Shown here: in pieces, positions 12,280-23,700 of the stretch | How positions within the stretch are numbered: the stretch's first letter is position 1 | How the letters are laid out: every line of letters begins with the position of its first letter | Assembly (NCBI GenBank): GCA_934047225.1 | Contig: OW204000.1 | Span: 14,464,001 to 14,528,000, forward strand | Direction: 5' to 3' | From: Ypsolopha sequella | Lineage: Eukaryota > Arthropoda > Insecta > Lepidoptera > Ypsolophidae | Length of the DNA: 64,000 nucleotides | Notes under the pieces: model-generated | Told to the model about the DNA's origin: nothing | What the model saw: the letters and a program-made list of their open reading frames with translations, nothing else | The model's database searches: none | Made by a program: the position numbers and the translations under genes

Positions 12280-12508
12280 CACACACTTACTTTTACTCTG
12301 ACATCCTACACCGCTAACTTTTCAATATTACTATTTTTCTGTATATAAATGTATGTATTTTTTCCTCTTGGTCTATGAACTTAGTTTTAAATGTATTATT
12401 GTAGAAAATGTAGAACCGTAATTGGCATAAGTTTTGATGTTATTAGCTACTATTATAAATGTTTAAGGCTGTGGTTTTTGTTATAACAATAAAATAAATA
12501 AATAAATA
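12280..12508 (+). mobile_element. Non-LTR retrotransposon 3' UTR and tail
   Basis: The sequence has the look of a LINE 3' UTR: (CA)n, then 'GTAGAACCGTAATTGGCATA', 'GTTATAACAATAAAATAAA' and a (TAAA)n tail. No coding part precedes it, so it is a 5'-truncated insertion. Confidence 0.45.
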
Positions 12509-12590
12509 TCAATACTACGACAAATGACACTAATAGTGTGTAGGCATTGTATACGGTTGATTTATTATTTTTAGATTTGTGTATAAAGAT

Positions 12591-12727
12591 ATAGTGCTAC
12601 AAGGATCTTTTGGCGCGTAGATGACAGTGACAGGGGGGCGCAGCTGTGAAACAAGGAGTATGTAGCAGCGTTAGTTCCGATTTCGGACACAACCAATCCA
12701 CACGCTAAGAGATCCTTGTAGTACTGT
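12591..12727. mobile_element. Short MITE with ACAAGGATCT TIR
   Basis: Imperfect terminal inverted repeats of about 29 bp (ATAGTGCTACAAGGATCTTT against its complement at 12699-12727) enclose about 80 bp of GC-richer DNA. Confidence 0.6.
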
Positions 12728-12794
12728 ATGTCTGTATTAATTCCGTCAATGCCGATGTGATGATCGAATCACTACATAGTATTTAACAAAGTCG

Positions 12795-12939
12795 CTTCCC
12801 GCTGTCTGTCTGTCCCTATGTATGCTTAGATCTTTAAAAATACGCAACGGATTTTGATGTGGTTTTTTTTTATAGATAGAGTGATTCAAGAGTAAGGTTT
12901 ACATACATGCCCGTGCAAAGCCCGGGGCGGGTCGCTAGT
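12795..12939 (+). mobile_element. Short repeat, CTGTCTGTCTG start, GCGGGTCGCTAGT end
   Basis: It holds 'ACGCAACGGATTTTGATGTG', a 'TTTTATAGATAGAG' block and the end 'CCCGTGCAAAGCCCGGGGCG', a deleted version of the repeat type seen at 26646-26997. Confidence 0.5.
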
Positions 12940-13333
12940 TTTGACACATAAATTTGAAAAAGTTGGATTCATCAAATATATTCCGTATTTTTCCCATGGT
13001 CTTAGGGGCAGATCCATCGCATTACAAAACTGTTTCAAAGCACATTCGAGAATGGACCGGGTAAAAATTCGCCCGGCGAGCGATCCGCCAGATTGTGCAG
13101 CGGGCCAATGCGGCCCGCCTGTAGTGTGCGACGGTGCAAGCAAAATGTACGAAAATGATTCAGGATTTTTTGCGATGCGTTGCGATGAAGCCCGCCCTAA
13201 TTGCGCTTATACCTTTATTCTTTACCTACATTTTAAATTGCAACTCAGTCAGCGAAGCTGCTGTTGAATTACATGCTGCAGTCATTCAGACAAGCGGACA
13301 GACACTAAAATATAGTCAAAATGGTATTCGTTT
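12940..13333. other. GC-richer stretch, no gene recognised
   Basis: Overlapping open frames exist on both strands (12886-13143 minus, 12941-13267 plus), but neither shows a family, signal peptide or splice context. I do not call a gene. Confidence 0.4.
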
Positions 13334-14038
13334 TTAGGGTTCCGTAGTCAACAACAAGGAACCCTTACAGTTTCGCCATGTCCGTCTATCTGTCTGTCTG
13401 TCTGTCCGCAGCTTAGCTTAGAGACTATTAGTACTAGATAGCTGTAATTTGGCATGGGTATACATATTTATCACGCCAATAAAGTGGTAGTCAAATATTA
13501 AAAAAAAATTTTTTTTGGGGTACCTCGTCTACATATAAAGTGGGGATGATTTTTTTTCTTCTCTATCCCCTAGTGTGGGGTGTCGTTGGATAGGTAATTT
13601 AAAATTATTGGGGGTGTGAGAAGACTATTTTTCAATCCAGGGTTTCGTTTGCGAAATATTAAGCTTAAAAGTGTTAATTTTTGTTAGAGTCAAGTGTCCC
13701 CCCCCTGCCACCGAAACGGTTGTATTTGGAGACGTGAAAAAAATCACGACAGTAGTATACATAACTATCACAGCTAAGTAGGCTTTACAAGTTAACGAGT
13801 ACAGATCGCGCCAAACTTTTATTCCCCTTAAACACGGGGCGATTCGCATCAGCAGGAACAAAATGTATGGGCCGTTCTTGGTAAGAGCAACTTCCAAGCG
13901 TACTAGAAGTTTAGCACGATCTGTATTAGTCGACAAACTTATAAAATGTACTCGGAGAAGAAGTCCGCATATTGTGCAGGGCAACTACGGAACCTTACAG
14001 TGCGCGTGGCCCGACACGTGCTTAGCCGGTTCTAATTT
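13334..14038 (+). mobile_element. AGGGTTCCGTA-family repeat
   Basis: It starts 'TTTTTAGGGTTCCGTAG', has (CTGT)n after 'CGCCATGTCCGTCTATCTGT', and ends 'ACTACGGAACC' and 'CACGTGCTTAGCCGG'. It is about 700 bp and non-coding. Confidence 0.65.
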
Positions 14039-15363
14039 TATTTGACATAATCTTAAGAACACATAAGGTACCTAAGTAATGCTATATACCCTTGGGAAAA
14101 TCTTCTTGTTACACTGTGAACGAATGGCACCACAAAGTTATAAATTAGATCAATTTTTCAAAAGATTCAACCTTCCTCGAACCACGTTAGTGCGGATACA
14201 TTTGAATATAGTAGCGACTTATAAATCTCCCGCTCGCTCATATCGTATAATTTCCAGATGCATTTGAATACCATATATAAAGTTTTTATTGAAACTGGAT
14301 GTGACTTGGCCCCCGGTCGCGGTCGTTTCTTTCTGTCTACATTGTATGTATACGAAGGTATTGCAACTAAGCCTTTGTATAACCATTATAATAATAGTAG
14401 TTTATGCTACAAGGGTGAAAAGGAATAAATTACGAGGACGATTTAAAACACGAGCGTAGTGAGTGTTTTAAACGTACCCGAGTAATTTATTGCTCTTACG
14501 CCCGTGTATCATACTACGTTTCTCAATGCATAGTGTGAGGAAATAAAACAAATATAATCTTGTGGACTTTAAATTATGATTGGCTCAAACGGACTGTATC
14601 CAGAGCCGTTAAACAGTGGAAAAAAAGTATTACAATTATGGTACACAGGAAAGTTTGCAGGTTAGCCAACCATTGTAAATAAATTAAAAATAATAATAAT
14701 AATAAAGCCCTAGGGCAAAATAATCGACTTTCTGTTCGGTTTTGATGCATAAAAAGTGAGCCTTTACGAGCACTTGCATTGAAAATAACCAAAAAAAACT
14801 TGAAGTCTCTGAAGGCTACGTGTGTATTTTGTCAAACATATAAAAACTGAAGCAATAACTCTTACATGTTTTATAAATCCCATTAACAGTTTTATTTTCG
14901 GAACACTGCTCGTATCTTTCTATACATAGTTACGGCGTAGTCATTCGTCGTATATTGGAATCATAACAAAAACTCTTTATGTAAGTATCTATAGTACAAC
15001 AAATTATACATAATGGCCGTAGACAGTTAGGCACTCTAAAAATTACTGAACCGTGTGAGGTGGTGGCAGCGTATAGAATAAAGTTAATATAAAAGTTCTT
15101 GTTTTGTAGACACTGGAAAAAATATTTACAATTTGAAAACTAAAAATAAACAGCTTTAGGCAACTATTAGATTGGTATTTTTATAAAATCATTTCCTACT
15201 TGTGAAAATAGAAATTGATAAATGGAAAGTTCATTAGATGTCGACGTAGACGTCGCTATCAAACCAAAACAAGCTTTCAAACTTTCGAGAAGGTCAAGGT
15301 TAATGAAGTGGTATCTACGATAACGTTATGTAATATATTATGATAACCGCACACAGCTAGTGG
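14039..15363. other. 5' flank of the secreted-precursor gene
   Basis: AT-rich DNA without a recognised gene. At 14400-14530 a block with 'ACGAGCGTAGTGAGTGTTTT' and CCCGAG resembles a small repeat. A palindrome-like GACGTCGACGTAGACGTC group lies at about 15239-15255; its role is unknown. Confidence 0.4.
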
Positions 15364-15665
15364 TCACCTTGCAGAGTCAAGAACTTGAGAGTAACGCCGC
15401 GTAATGTCGGCTAATGTAAGTGGTACAAGGTTCATGAGCGTTCGTAGCCACCGGTGCATCAAAGTACAAGTAATTACCGGTGCAGTACTCGGCCGCACGA
15501 CCATAGCTCCCCGGAGACGGGACCCAGCGGGACAGGCATCCCCGCGTAGCCTTGGGCGACGCCATCTGCGGCTCACGTTCAACTATCAAGTTCACGAACA
15601 TGTCCACAGAACGCAATCAGAAAAAAAACACACAAATTGGGAACGGATCGTTTCGATCGGCCGCA

Positions 15666-15673
15666 TATATAAG
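15666..15673 (+). promoter_or_regulatory. TATA box of the secreted-precursor gene
   Basis: TATATAAG sits 55 bp before the ATG at 15721. A CTCAAAC element around 15695-15701 is placed about 30 bp downstream, where an initiator would be expected, giving an inferred 5' UTR of roughly 23 nt. The 300 bp upstream is GC-rich compared with its surroundings. Confidence 0.7.
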
Positions 15674-15720
15674 GTGGGAGTCAGACGCGCGCGGCTCAAA
15701 CACTCGTCACACACAGCATA

Positions 15721-16131
15721 ATGCACGCGTTGGTCGCGCTCGCCTTCGCGCTCTGCACGCCGGCACTCGGGTCCCCCGCGCCCGGAGACCGACTCGGCTA
15801 CGAGCGGGAGATCGACTCCTCGCGCTACAACCAGGTGCCCAAGACTTTCGACTACATCCTAAGCGAGGACTTCCTCTCCTCGCAGAAGAACAGAGCAAAG
15901 CTGGTCACGAAGCTAAGGCCTGACGACGCGATCGCGGCCGACAATGTGATACTGGAGTCTAACGTGGTGAAGATAGTGAAGCCGTCGAGGCGGCGGACGG
16001 CGGAGGAGACAGTGGACGTGGGGCTGGTGCGCAAGAGACGTGGCTACAACTTGGAGAACGTGAGGGTGCCGTCGCGCTACCCGTACCTGCCGGTGGCGCG
16101 GTTCAACCGCTTCCGGCGGTGGGGCTATTGA
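15721..16131 (+). CDS. Putative secreted, multibasic-site precursor (136 aa)
   Basis: This single-exon ORF starts at an ATG 55 bp after a TATA box and ends in TGA, followed by two poly(A) signals. Residues 1-17 (MHALVALAFALCTPALG) form a classic signal peptide, with cleavage likely before SPAPGD. The mature chain has an acidic Tyr-containing part (residues 25-52), then basic sites RRR at 90-92 and RKRR at 104-107. The latter would release a 29-residue, Arg/Tyr-rich C-terminal peptide (GYNLENVRV...) ending FRRWGY. It contains one Cys (residue 12), inside the signal peptide, so no disulfides. No C-terminal Gly precedes a basic site, so amidation is not indicated. Third positions are strongly G/C, unlike the surrounding DNA, which supports real coding. 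I do not recognise the family; a prohormone or neuropeptide-like precursor is an inference from architecture. It could also be a secreted structural or antimicrobial protein. Confidence 0.85.
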   Translation: MHALVALAFALCTPALGSPAPGDRLGYEREIDSSRYNQVPKTFDYILSEDFLSSQKNRAKLVTKLRPDDAIAADNVILESNVVKIVKPSRRRTAEETVDVGLVRKRRGYNLENVRVPSRYPYLPVARFNRFRRWGY

Positions 16132-16581
16132 CTGCCTGAAATGTCAAGGCTGCGCTGAAGCCATCGGCTGCAGGTCGGCTAGACTCCCCTAGACGTACAG
16201 TGCTGTGTTCGCAGACGTTATATTGCTACACAAAGTGGCTGTGATCGAACGCTCAGTGACTCCGTTACCCAGCGCGCGGTCGGGTGCAATGGTTCACAGA
16301 ATAAGACTAAGTTTATTTTATGTGCTAAGATGGATGGAATGAAGACGGTTGATTATACTTAATTATGTATTGAAGATTTACGACTAGACTTTTATTATAC
16401 GAAATAATAATAATGTTGGTTTTGTTTTTGTGCAACAACTTGGAAACCTTGTTTGTATTTGCGACTAGCTCATCGTGAACCTGATTTTTATGATGATCAC
16501 CTCACCACCAATAACTTACCAGTCTCAACCGCAAACGTGTTCTAGGTAAATTTGTAATACGCGTAAATAACATTTTAAGTG

Positions 16582-16619
16582 AATAAATCTAGCAAAAGTG
16601 GCATACCTACTTCAATAAA
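16582..16619 (+). terminator. Poly(A) signals of the secreted-precursor gene
   Basis: AATAAA occurs at 16582-16587 and 16614-16619, about 450-490 bp after the stop codon, with T/G-rich sequence behind the second ('GTATTGGAATTTGTTTG'). Either would give an mRNA of about 0.9 kb. Confidence 0.6.
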
Positions 16620-17267
16620 GTATTGGAATTTGTTTGAATCTGCTATCAATTTATTGATTTTGATAACTTCCGAAAAATTATTGTGTATAGGTTTTAAAAG
16701 TTAATGTATTAATAATCAGAGTAATCGCGTAAATACAGACATACATGCCATAAACGATCGACGGTTCTGTAATGAAACGTAGTCACAAGCATTCTGGTTT
16801 ATTACAAGATCTAACAAAGATCACGACAAACTAGAAGAACAAAAAGAAATGTAGGTAACTCAAGCAAATCCTGCTTCATATCCCGAATGTGCTTCTGTTT
16901 CTTTAATTACATAATTCTAGTGTGATTTTATCGTCCCAAGTATATAAAGGTATACTATAACCGACCGAGTGTATATTGACATGCTCAGAAAATTAAATCA
17001 CATTTTAAAGCAACAGAACCACTTTCACAGAAAAACTTTTGACAAAAGCGAATTAAGATATTCACGTCCCGTATAAGTTTTACATACATTTACTCGTAGT
17101 TTTCTATGAGAAGACGAAATAATTTTTATGTATTTGCAAAAGTTACAATACAAATGTGTATATGTATGAGCAGAAGAGCTTGTGGTTTAAATTTCTGAAC
17201 ACGTTATGTATTTTTATTTATTTGTATCTTATTTATTAATAATATTATGTATATAAGTAAAAAGGTA
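16620..17267. other. No gene recognised
   Basis: AT-rich intergenic-looking DNA without repeats that I recognise. Confidence 0.4.
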
Positions 17268-18048
17268 CAAAGGTACCTAAAAGGTACAAAAGGAACCTTT
17301 ATCGTGAGACTCCGTTGTCCGTCCGTTCGTCCGTATGTCACAGCCTCATAACTTTAGAGAGATGAAATTTGGCACAAAAATAGCATTAATTTGCCCACAT
17401 ATCGAGGTGCAAAAAAAAATGAAAAATTTGAAATTGTTCAAAAAATTTCCAAAACAAAAGTGAGAAAAATTAAAAATATCCTAAAAATACAACATGGGTA
17501 TCGAATTGTAGATATTAAAAAGCTAATTGCAAAAATATATACTTTTACCATATTTACTGGCACTAGTTTTGAGAAATATTTAAAAAAAACACAAAAATAA
17601 TATGTATGTCCCCCCCTTTTATCTTCGAAACTAGCTAATCGAAAAAAATCAAAAGATGACGATTATAGATCATAACTGGCCAATTACAGGAAAACTAAAG
17701 AGATTTAAAAAAAATTGAGCACAAATGAAAAATATAAAAAAAGAATTAAAATAAATGAAAAAATATTTTATAAAAATACAATATGGGTATCAAATTGTAG
17801 TTTAGCTGATTGTAAAAATACGAGTATATAGTTAGGCTATATTTATTTGCATCTATTTTATTTTATTATTCCTTATCTCCAAAACTGGTAGACCGAAAAA
17901 TATGAAAAAAATCATGGTAATGTGTTTACGTAAATATTACAGGAAAAATAAAGCGGTTGAGAAATTCACGAAAAAAAAAAATTAAATTTTTTCATCGACA
18001 ATACGGAACCCTACGTACGCGAGTTTGACTCGCACTTGGCCGGTTTTT
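17268..18048 (+). mobile_element. AGGGTTCCGTA-family repeat, long copy
   Basis: It starts 'AAGGTACCTAAAAGG', holds the 'GAGACTCCGTTGTCCGTCCG' block and ends 'TTTGACTCGCACTTGGCCGG'. The internal segment with 'ACAATATGGGTATCAAATTG' is partly duplicated (17490 and 17776), making the copy longer than its relatives. Confidence 0.7.
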
Positions 18049-18449
18049 AATTATGACTTCTATCTATCAATCCGGATTTGCTGGAAGAAATCTCTTTTTA
18101 GATAAGCTCACCTATGTACAATGTGTAAATATTATGTTTTTTATGTGCAATAAAGAATATGAATACATTCACTCACTGTTATACATTTTACATCGATGTC
18201 ACAACAAATAACAGTTGCGAATTGAAAAAAAACGCTCTACTTACAGTAATTGTTTTGGACACGGTAGAATTAGTATTGGACATAGGTCACTAGGTAGAAA
18301 AAAATTAAATACCAGGTATTAACCAATAATAAACACGCATTATGTTATGGCATTTACGCAATTATGGAGGTACATGCTGTCTATCTACAACAAGGATATT
18401 TTACGAAAACGTTTGATAGATGCAAATAAAATATCTTTAATTAACTAAA

Positions 18450-18705
18450 TTAATTTGTATATGGTGACTTTTATTCTTATACCCAAATTCATACTCAATA
18501 CATGGTAAATGGTCAGGATCAAGTTTCAATGACACTTTTTGCAAAATATAAAAAATATTATTTGTGCCCATATTTGAAGTACAATTCCGAGTCATTTAGT
18601 ATAGGAAGCCTAAATTTATTTTGCGTTTTTCACTGAAAGGGTCATTGAACCTTGTTACTAATCACTTACCAAGTCTCTAGTATGAATTTGGCTATATCTT
18701 TAAAC
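18450..18705. mobile_element. Diverged ACAAGGTGAC-family MITE
   Basis: The inverted arms contain 'CCCAAATTCATACT' with 'GGTAAATGGTCAGGATCAAG' and, in reverse, 'ATCACTTACCAAGTCTCTAG' with TATGAATTTGG. These are the arms of the elements at 34795 and 41318 after substitution. Confidence 0.45.
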
Positions 18706-19189
18706 TGAAGTGAATTTCATTCAAGATGTGTTTCAAGTTTCAGCAAGTACCAACCATCGCAAGTATATAGGTAAATATGTATTATGTAAATAAAATAGAA
18801 TGATGGCTGAAAATAGAATGATATGACCTCAATCTGACCTCAAAAACATGAACAAAAAGAACCATCAAAGGCTTCGTATTGAATATGTTATTGAAAAGCT
18901 TTTCCAACCATGAGACATCATCTCGAAGACACGATTGATGAAAAAAATAAAACAAACGTGCGGATACCAATCAATCGAGATAATATCATGTCGTGTTAAA
19001 GAAAACGTCGGTCGTATCGAGGCTAAGTACATTATAAATATTATAATCTAAAACCAATAACACCACGATCATTCCAAGAACAACCTGTTTCATATCTTTC
19101 ACTTATTTTTATTTAACGACTTTGCCAGGGATTCTGCCCTGGGGAAAGTGTCAACAGATGTTTGTTTTAAATTCTTAAAGTACATTATC

Positions 19190-22100
19190 TTAAGAGCAGA
19201 CATCATGACGCGACCAACTCAGTCGTGGGTGCGGCTAAATATCATGCTGTTTCATTTCGCTACATGAAACTTGCGTAGATAATACAATCGTACCAATTTC
19301 GTCACGGGCTCAAAATTGAAAATATGTTTCAGGAGAAACATGATTTTGGCAAAATTTGTGGACGTTTTCATGCATGTTTTTGGTTATTATTCATCTAGAT
19401 AACATTTCCGTTGTTTGACTCGTATTAACTTTATATTTTATCTAAAACAATAAAAGTACATTCGGCTGCACTTTTGATAAAAAACCGATAAATTTATGTA
19501 ATTTAGCAGTTTGTTATTAAGATATTATTCAAATTTCAAGATTTTTAGTTTAAACATATAGCTAGATAATGTCAATGTACTCAGCCTAAAATATTTACAT
19601 CACACAATTTTGTGATAATGTTTGTAGGCAGTTTTGCGCGTGATGGCACCTCTTAACAGACTTTTATTTTCTTATTTTTAGATTTGGAAGGATCCAGATT
19701 TTCTATCGCAATCATAAAAGGATAAATATTCATTTTATATGAAGGTATATTATTATAATAATATTATATATAACATTTAATAAATTTATTTTAAGAAATA
19801 AAAACCAGTGCTGTATTTCAGAAATTTACATAAGGGACACAACATTGCGGTTTCTATTTTCCACAGAATCTGAAGTAAATTATTATAAGCATGATAAAGA
19901 GCCGTTGAAGAATACCATCCCGCTAGCAAGAAAACGGCTAAAATGAGAACAAATCTCTTAAGACCGTTAAAATTAAGAGGAATATTGTGTAAATTGTGTT
20001 TTATGCCCCATTCGTGGCTCGCCTCCTTGACAAGTTGTCAGACACGCTGTCTGAGGGCCCTCAGCGTGTTAAAACACTTTTCAGAGCAAGAGGTTACAGG
20101 ACTGGAAAATACAAAAAGTTGTCACCTGTTTTCTCAGCTTAATAGGCAACTCAAGACATTAAAATGTACACCTTTGTTGAAATTAAACGATTCACCTCAA
20201 ATTGTCATTGTGCCCAATCAGTTTGACTCATAACCGTTTTCAAGTGCATAGTGATTCAATTCGATAATTTGTGGACAAGTACAGGTATTATCTAAAAAAA
20301 TAATATTGCGTATGAAAACTTCCACTAATTCACTTCCACCACTTCCAACTTTTGTAAAATTTAATACTTACCCGTTTATTTTATTTTTTTATCTCTATCA
20401 TATTGGTAATTACTCGTCAGGATGTGATAAATTTAATGGCATCTCTCATGGCCGAAAGGGACATTAGTTTATCCACGCAATAGTACATCCTCAAACAGTG
20501 TATGTAGTTGACAATGAAAATATATTATTATTATTAACACCATTTTTTTTTCAAATACTTAGTAACTCTTTAACTTTTTTGTCGTGATTTTTTTTTATTT
20601 ATTCGTCAATACATAAATAAATATAAATACATACAATAAAAGAGTAGAGCCCGTTGTGTCTGTACATTGAAGAAAAGAAATGAAAATAGAAAGGGGGTGA
20701 CTGAAAAATAATAATAGAACACAAATCAACAATTTTTTTATTCTTTGCTGCCTGTCTGTCTGTCTGTTTGTTTGTTTGTTCGCGCACATCTCCGAAACTA
20801 CTGAACGGATTTTCATGTAGTTTCCACAGGTGAACAGAACTTAACTTGGATTACAATATAGGCATTCCTTAGTTAAAATCGGGTGTCACAATTATCGTCA
20901 TTTAAAGATTTTTGTAATTTAGCAAATAATAATTCCTGGCGATGTAGGCCTATAGACGTCACGAAAGATTGAAAAACATCATAATTAGAACGAGCATAAA
21001 AATAGCGTCACCTATTTTGGTAAATAAAAAGTTTTAGTGTGAGTACGTTAATAAGTGGGTAAGAGGTATATAGGAAAAGAACATGATGCAGTAGATTCGT
21101 TAAAATGATCATAAATTGTGATAATATCAGAACGGATGGATTGGTGTCCGAAACTCGTAGGTAGGCAATCCATCAAAATATAAGAAAGTTTTACCGTTAT
21201 CTACGTTTTGACTTATCACCCGAAGGCTCGTGTCTTGTGTGACCTACTGACATCTACTTGTCTATATACCGCTATAGTACGTACTCATAAGTCTCTTGTT
21301 CAATAACACCCGTTAAGAGGCATCGTTACGCCCAAACCTCCATACAAACGCTGCCAAGAAATTGTCGGGAGTCTATGGAATGTTGGAATAATATTTTAGG
21401 CTGAGTCCATTGAAATTATCTAGATCTATGTTTAAGTAGAACTAAAAATCGTGAAATAATCGTGAATAGCTTAACAACAAACCCCTAAAATACGTGAATT
21501 TAACGATTTTTTACCAAAAATGTAGCCGAATATGCTTTTATTGTTTTAGATAAAATTTAAAAAATTAATACTAGGCAAACATCTAAAATGTTATCTAGAT
21601 AATTAATAACAAAAAAAAATCGTTGAAAACGTCCACAGTCTTACCAAAATCATGTTTCCTCTGAAACAAGTTTTCAATTTAGCACCCGCGACGAAATCGA
21701 CACGATTTATATTGTCCTCGCAAGTTTCATGGAGCTTGCACTTTATAGCGAAATGAGCTAAAGTAGTCACAATGTAATAGGTCCGTTTGGACATATGTCA
21801 TCGCAACGTATCTATGGATGTGAACCATGCAAATCGGTAACTATGTCAACCGATTCTCACGAGAAATCGATTCAAAATATTATGAGTTTGTTATCGTTTG
21901 AAATATTTTCAAGTTTATTGGTTATAATTTCCAGAATAAACATAATTGCCAAAGTCAACGTGAAAGAAAATATAAACAGTTCAAAAGTAAAGCCTAAAGT
22001 CACAAGAAAAAAACACTAAAAACAAACTGGAGCACAACGACTTCCAATATGGTGATATAAAGATATTTCGGGTGCTAAAACCAGCTTTTATTTTTTTTCT

Positions 22101-23045
22101 CTACGAAAAGAATCTGAAATGGAAATCCTTACGTGCCAGTAATATTTTGTAATGTTGTACTTCACTGACCTCAAATTAGATAGAGGTCTGAGCGTTGATA
22201 GATATAAAATACTGGCCAGTAAGAAAAATATGTAGGCTTCAAGATGAAAAAATTGCTCCATGCCTTATAAAAAAAAATACTGCCATATTTCTTACCAGCC
22301 AATCTGTCTATTGATAGGATGATTTATGGAAAACTGCCTGTAAACCAATTCATTAATAAAAAAAATGGGACTTTAAGCAATAAATGCATGTTTTTTATAT
22401 ATAGATTTTTTGTTTTTGTAAACTATAAGTTTAAAAGCTAAGTAGTATGTAACATTATTTAGCACAATTATTATATTATATTTTTCGGTATACGCGACAC
22501 CGTTACAAAATTTGTATTTAATACATGCAAATGGTCAAATCTAATAAGTTTATATTTGCAAAAAAAAAGGAAATTTAAACTTGGCTTTTTGTGTACTGGT
22601 CTCACAAAAGCTAATTACAGATCATTACAATTATTTTATCAATATTAAAACGAGTTAATTATTTCCACGTGGAATCGAATTGAGTCCGTGAAATTAGGCG
22701 ATTATCTGGTTACAACACTATTATTAAGAAAAAATTGACTGAGAATGTAACTGTTTTTGAGACATTGTGTAGTAATTCAAAATTGCATTTTATTTTGGAA
22801 TATGCGTGAAAATAGTACTTGAAATATGTTCCGTGATAATTAAAAAACGTTTATTTATTTTCTTTAAACCCAATAAGTTAATAATTATTTGTTAACCGTT
22901 TCATTTATTACATGTAAAGTTATATTCTATGGTCGTTCTTATCTGTCAAAACGGGCCTCTTATTTTGTGGCAACTGTAGCAAGACATATGGCCACGCTCA
23001 CAACTGAGTTAGTCGCGTCATGATGTCTGTTCTTAAAGTTCCTAT
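19190..23045. mobile_element. Diverged large inverted-repeat region, possible DNA transposon remnant
   Basis: The left part (19190-19440) reads 'AGACATCATGACGCGACCAA', then 'TACATGAAACTTGCG', then 'GTTTCAGGAGAAACATGATT'. The same blocks appear in reverse at 22990-23035 ('TTAGTCGCGTCATGATGTCT') and 21600-21745 ('ATCATGTTTCCTCTGAAAC', 'CGCAAGTTTCATGG'). On the right side the two blocks are separated by about 1.2 kb of extra DNA, so the structure is interrupted or composite. No transposase is recognisable; the 96-codon frame at 19943-20233 shows no known motif. Confidence 0.45.
20725..20860 (+). mobile_element. Repeat fragment, (TGTC)n with ACTACTGAACGGATTTTCAT
   Basis: (TGTC)3 and (TGTT)3 are followed by 'CTCCGAAACTACTGAACGGA', a block shared with the repeat at 26646-26997. 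Only the 5' portion is present. Confidence 0.5.
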
Positions 23046-23219
23046 TTACCTTTGAACATGCTGGAAAGAAAAAGCTACATACATGCTGGCCTATACAACT
23101 GTAAACAGCAAAAACTGCATGGAAAAGAGTGTGAACTGTGAAATGCAAGTCACAGTTCACACTCTGTACACCCGCGTTTCACCTACGATTATTACGTCCC
23201 AACGCCCTGAGCCCTATCG

Positions 23220-23386
23220 CCGTTCTTCGGACACAAATACACGCTTTTGAAGGCATGCCGGTTTCCTCACGATGTTTTCCTTCACCGTTCAGCAAGTGGT
23301 AAGTATTAGGAAATACAAATACTTTGCAAATAAATTCCGAAAAACTCATTGGTGCAAGATCGACCGGGGATCAACGGAGGGAAATT
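23220..23386 (-). mobile_element. SINE fragment
   Basis: It contains 'TTTCCTCACGATGTTTTCCT' and 'TCCGAAAAACTCATTGGTGC', body sequences of a tRNA-derived SINE type frequent in Lepidoptera, read on the minus strand. The tRNA-like head is cut short after 'CGACCGGGGATCAACGG'. Confidence 0.6.
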
Positions 23387-23700
23387 ATAGAATAGAATAG
23401 AATAGAATAGAAAAGTTTATTTGTTTGACTTTTGGTCCTTAAAAATTAGGTGTTACAATATGCTTAAATATGTCATTCCTCAAAAATCTGTCAAATTTGG
23501 CGTACAAATATTTATCTAAATAAACACAAACAAAGAAACAATTGACCTTAAACCTTAAAATTTGAATTACAAATAAATATAAATTTTACAAATAAATAAC
23601 TCAATTTATAATGTAAAATTATGTGAATCGTCAATTTAAAAAGAATACGAATATAGGAAATTGATATGAATTACATAGAGAGATACATAGATAATGTGTA
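23387..23700 (-). mobile_element. Non-LTR retrotransposon 3' end with (ATTCT)n tail
   Basis: On the minus strand an AT-rich 3' UTR ends 'CAAATAAACTTTTCTATTCT' and a run of ATTCT pentamers. Pentamer tails are typical of some Jockey/CR1-like elements. No coding part remains. Confidence 0.5.

Noticed and set aside
12886..13267. Overlapping GC-richer open frames on both strands
   Set aside because: Both strands are open equally, and neither has a family or codon pattern. This is the effect of composition.
15364..15616. Minus-strand frames overlapping the promoter of the 15721 gene
   Set aside because: The frames are short shadows of a GC-rich 5' flank; the TATA box and signal peptide support the plus strand only.
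19943..20233. 96-codon plus-strand frame with several Cys and Leu
   Set aside because: It lies inside the inverted-repeat region and has no motif of a transposase or any other family.
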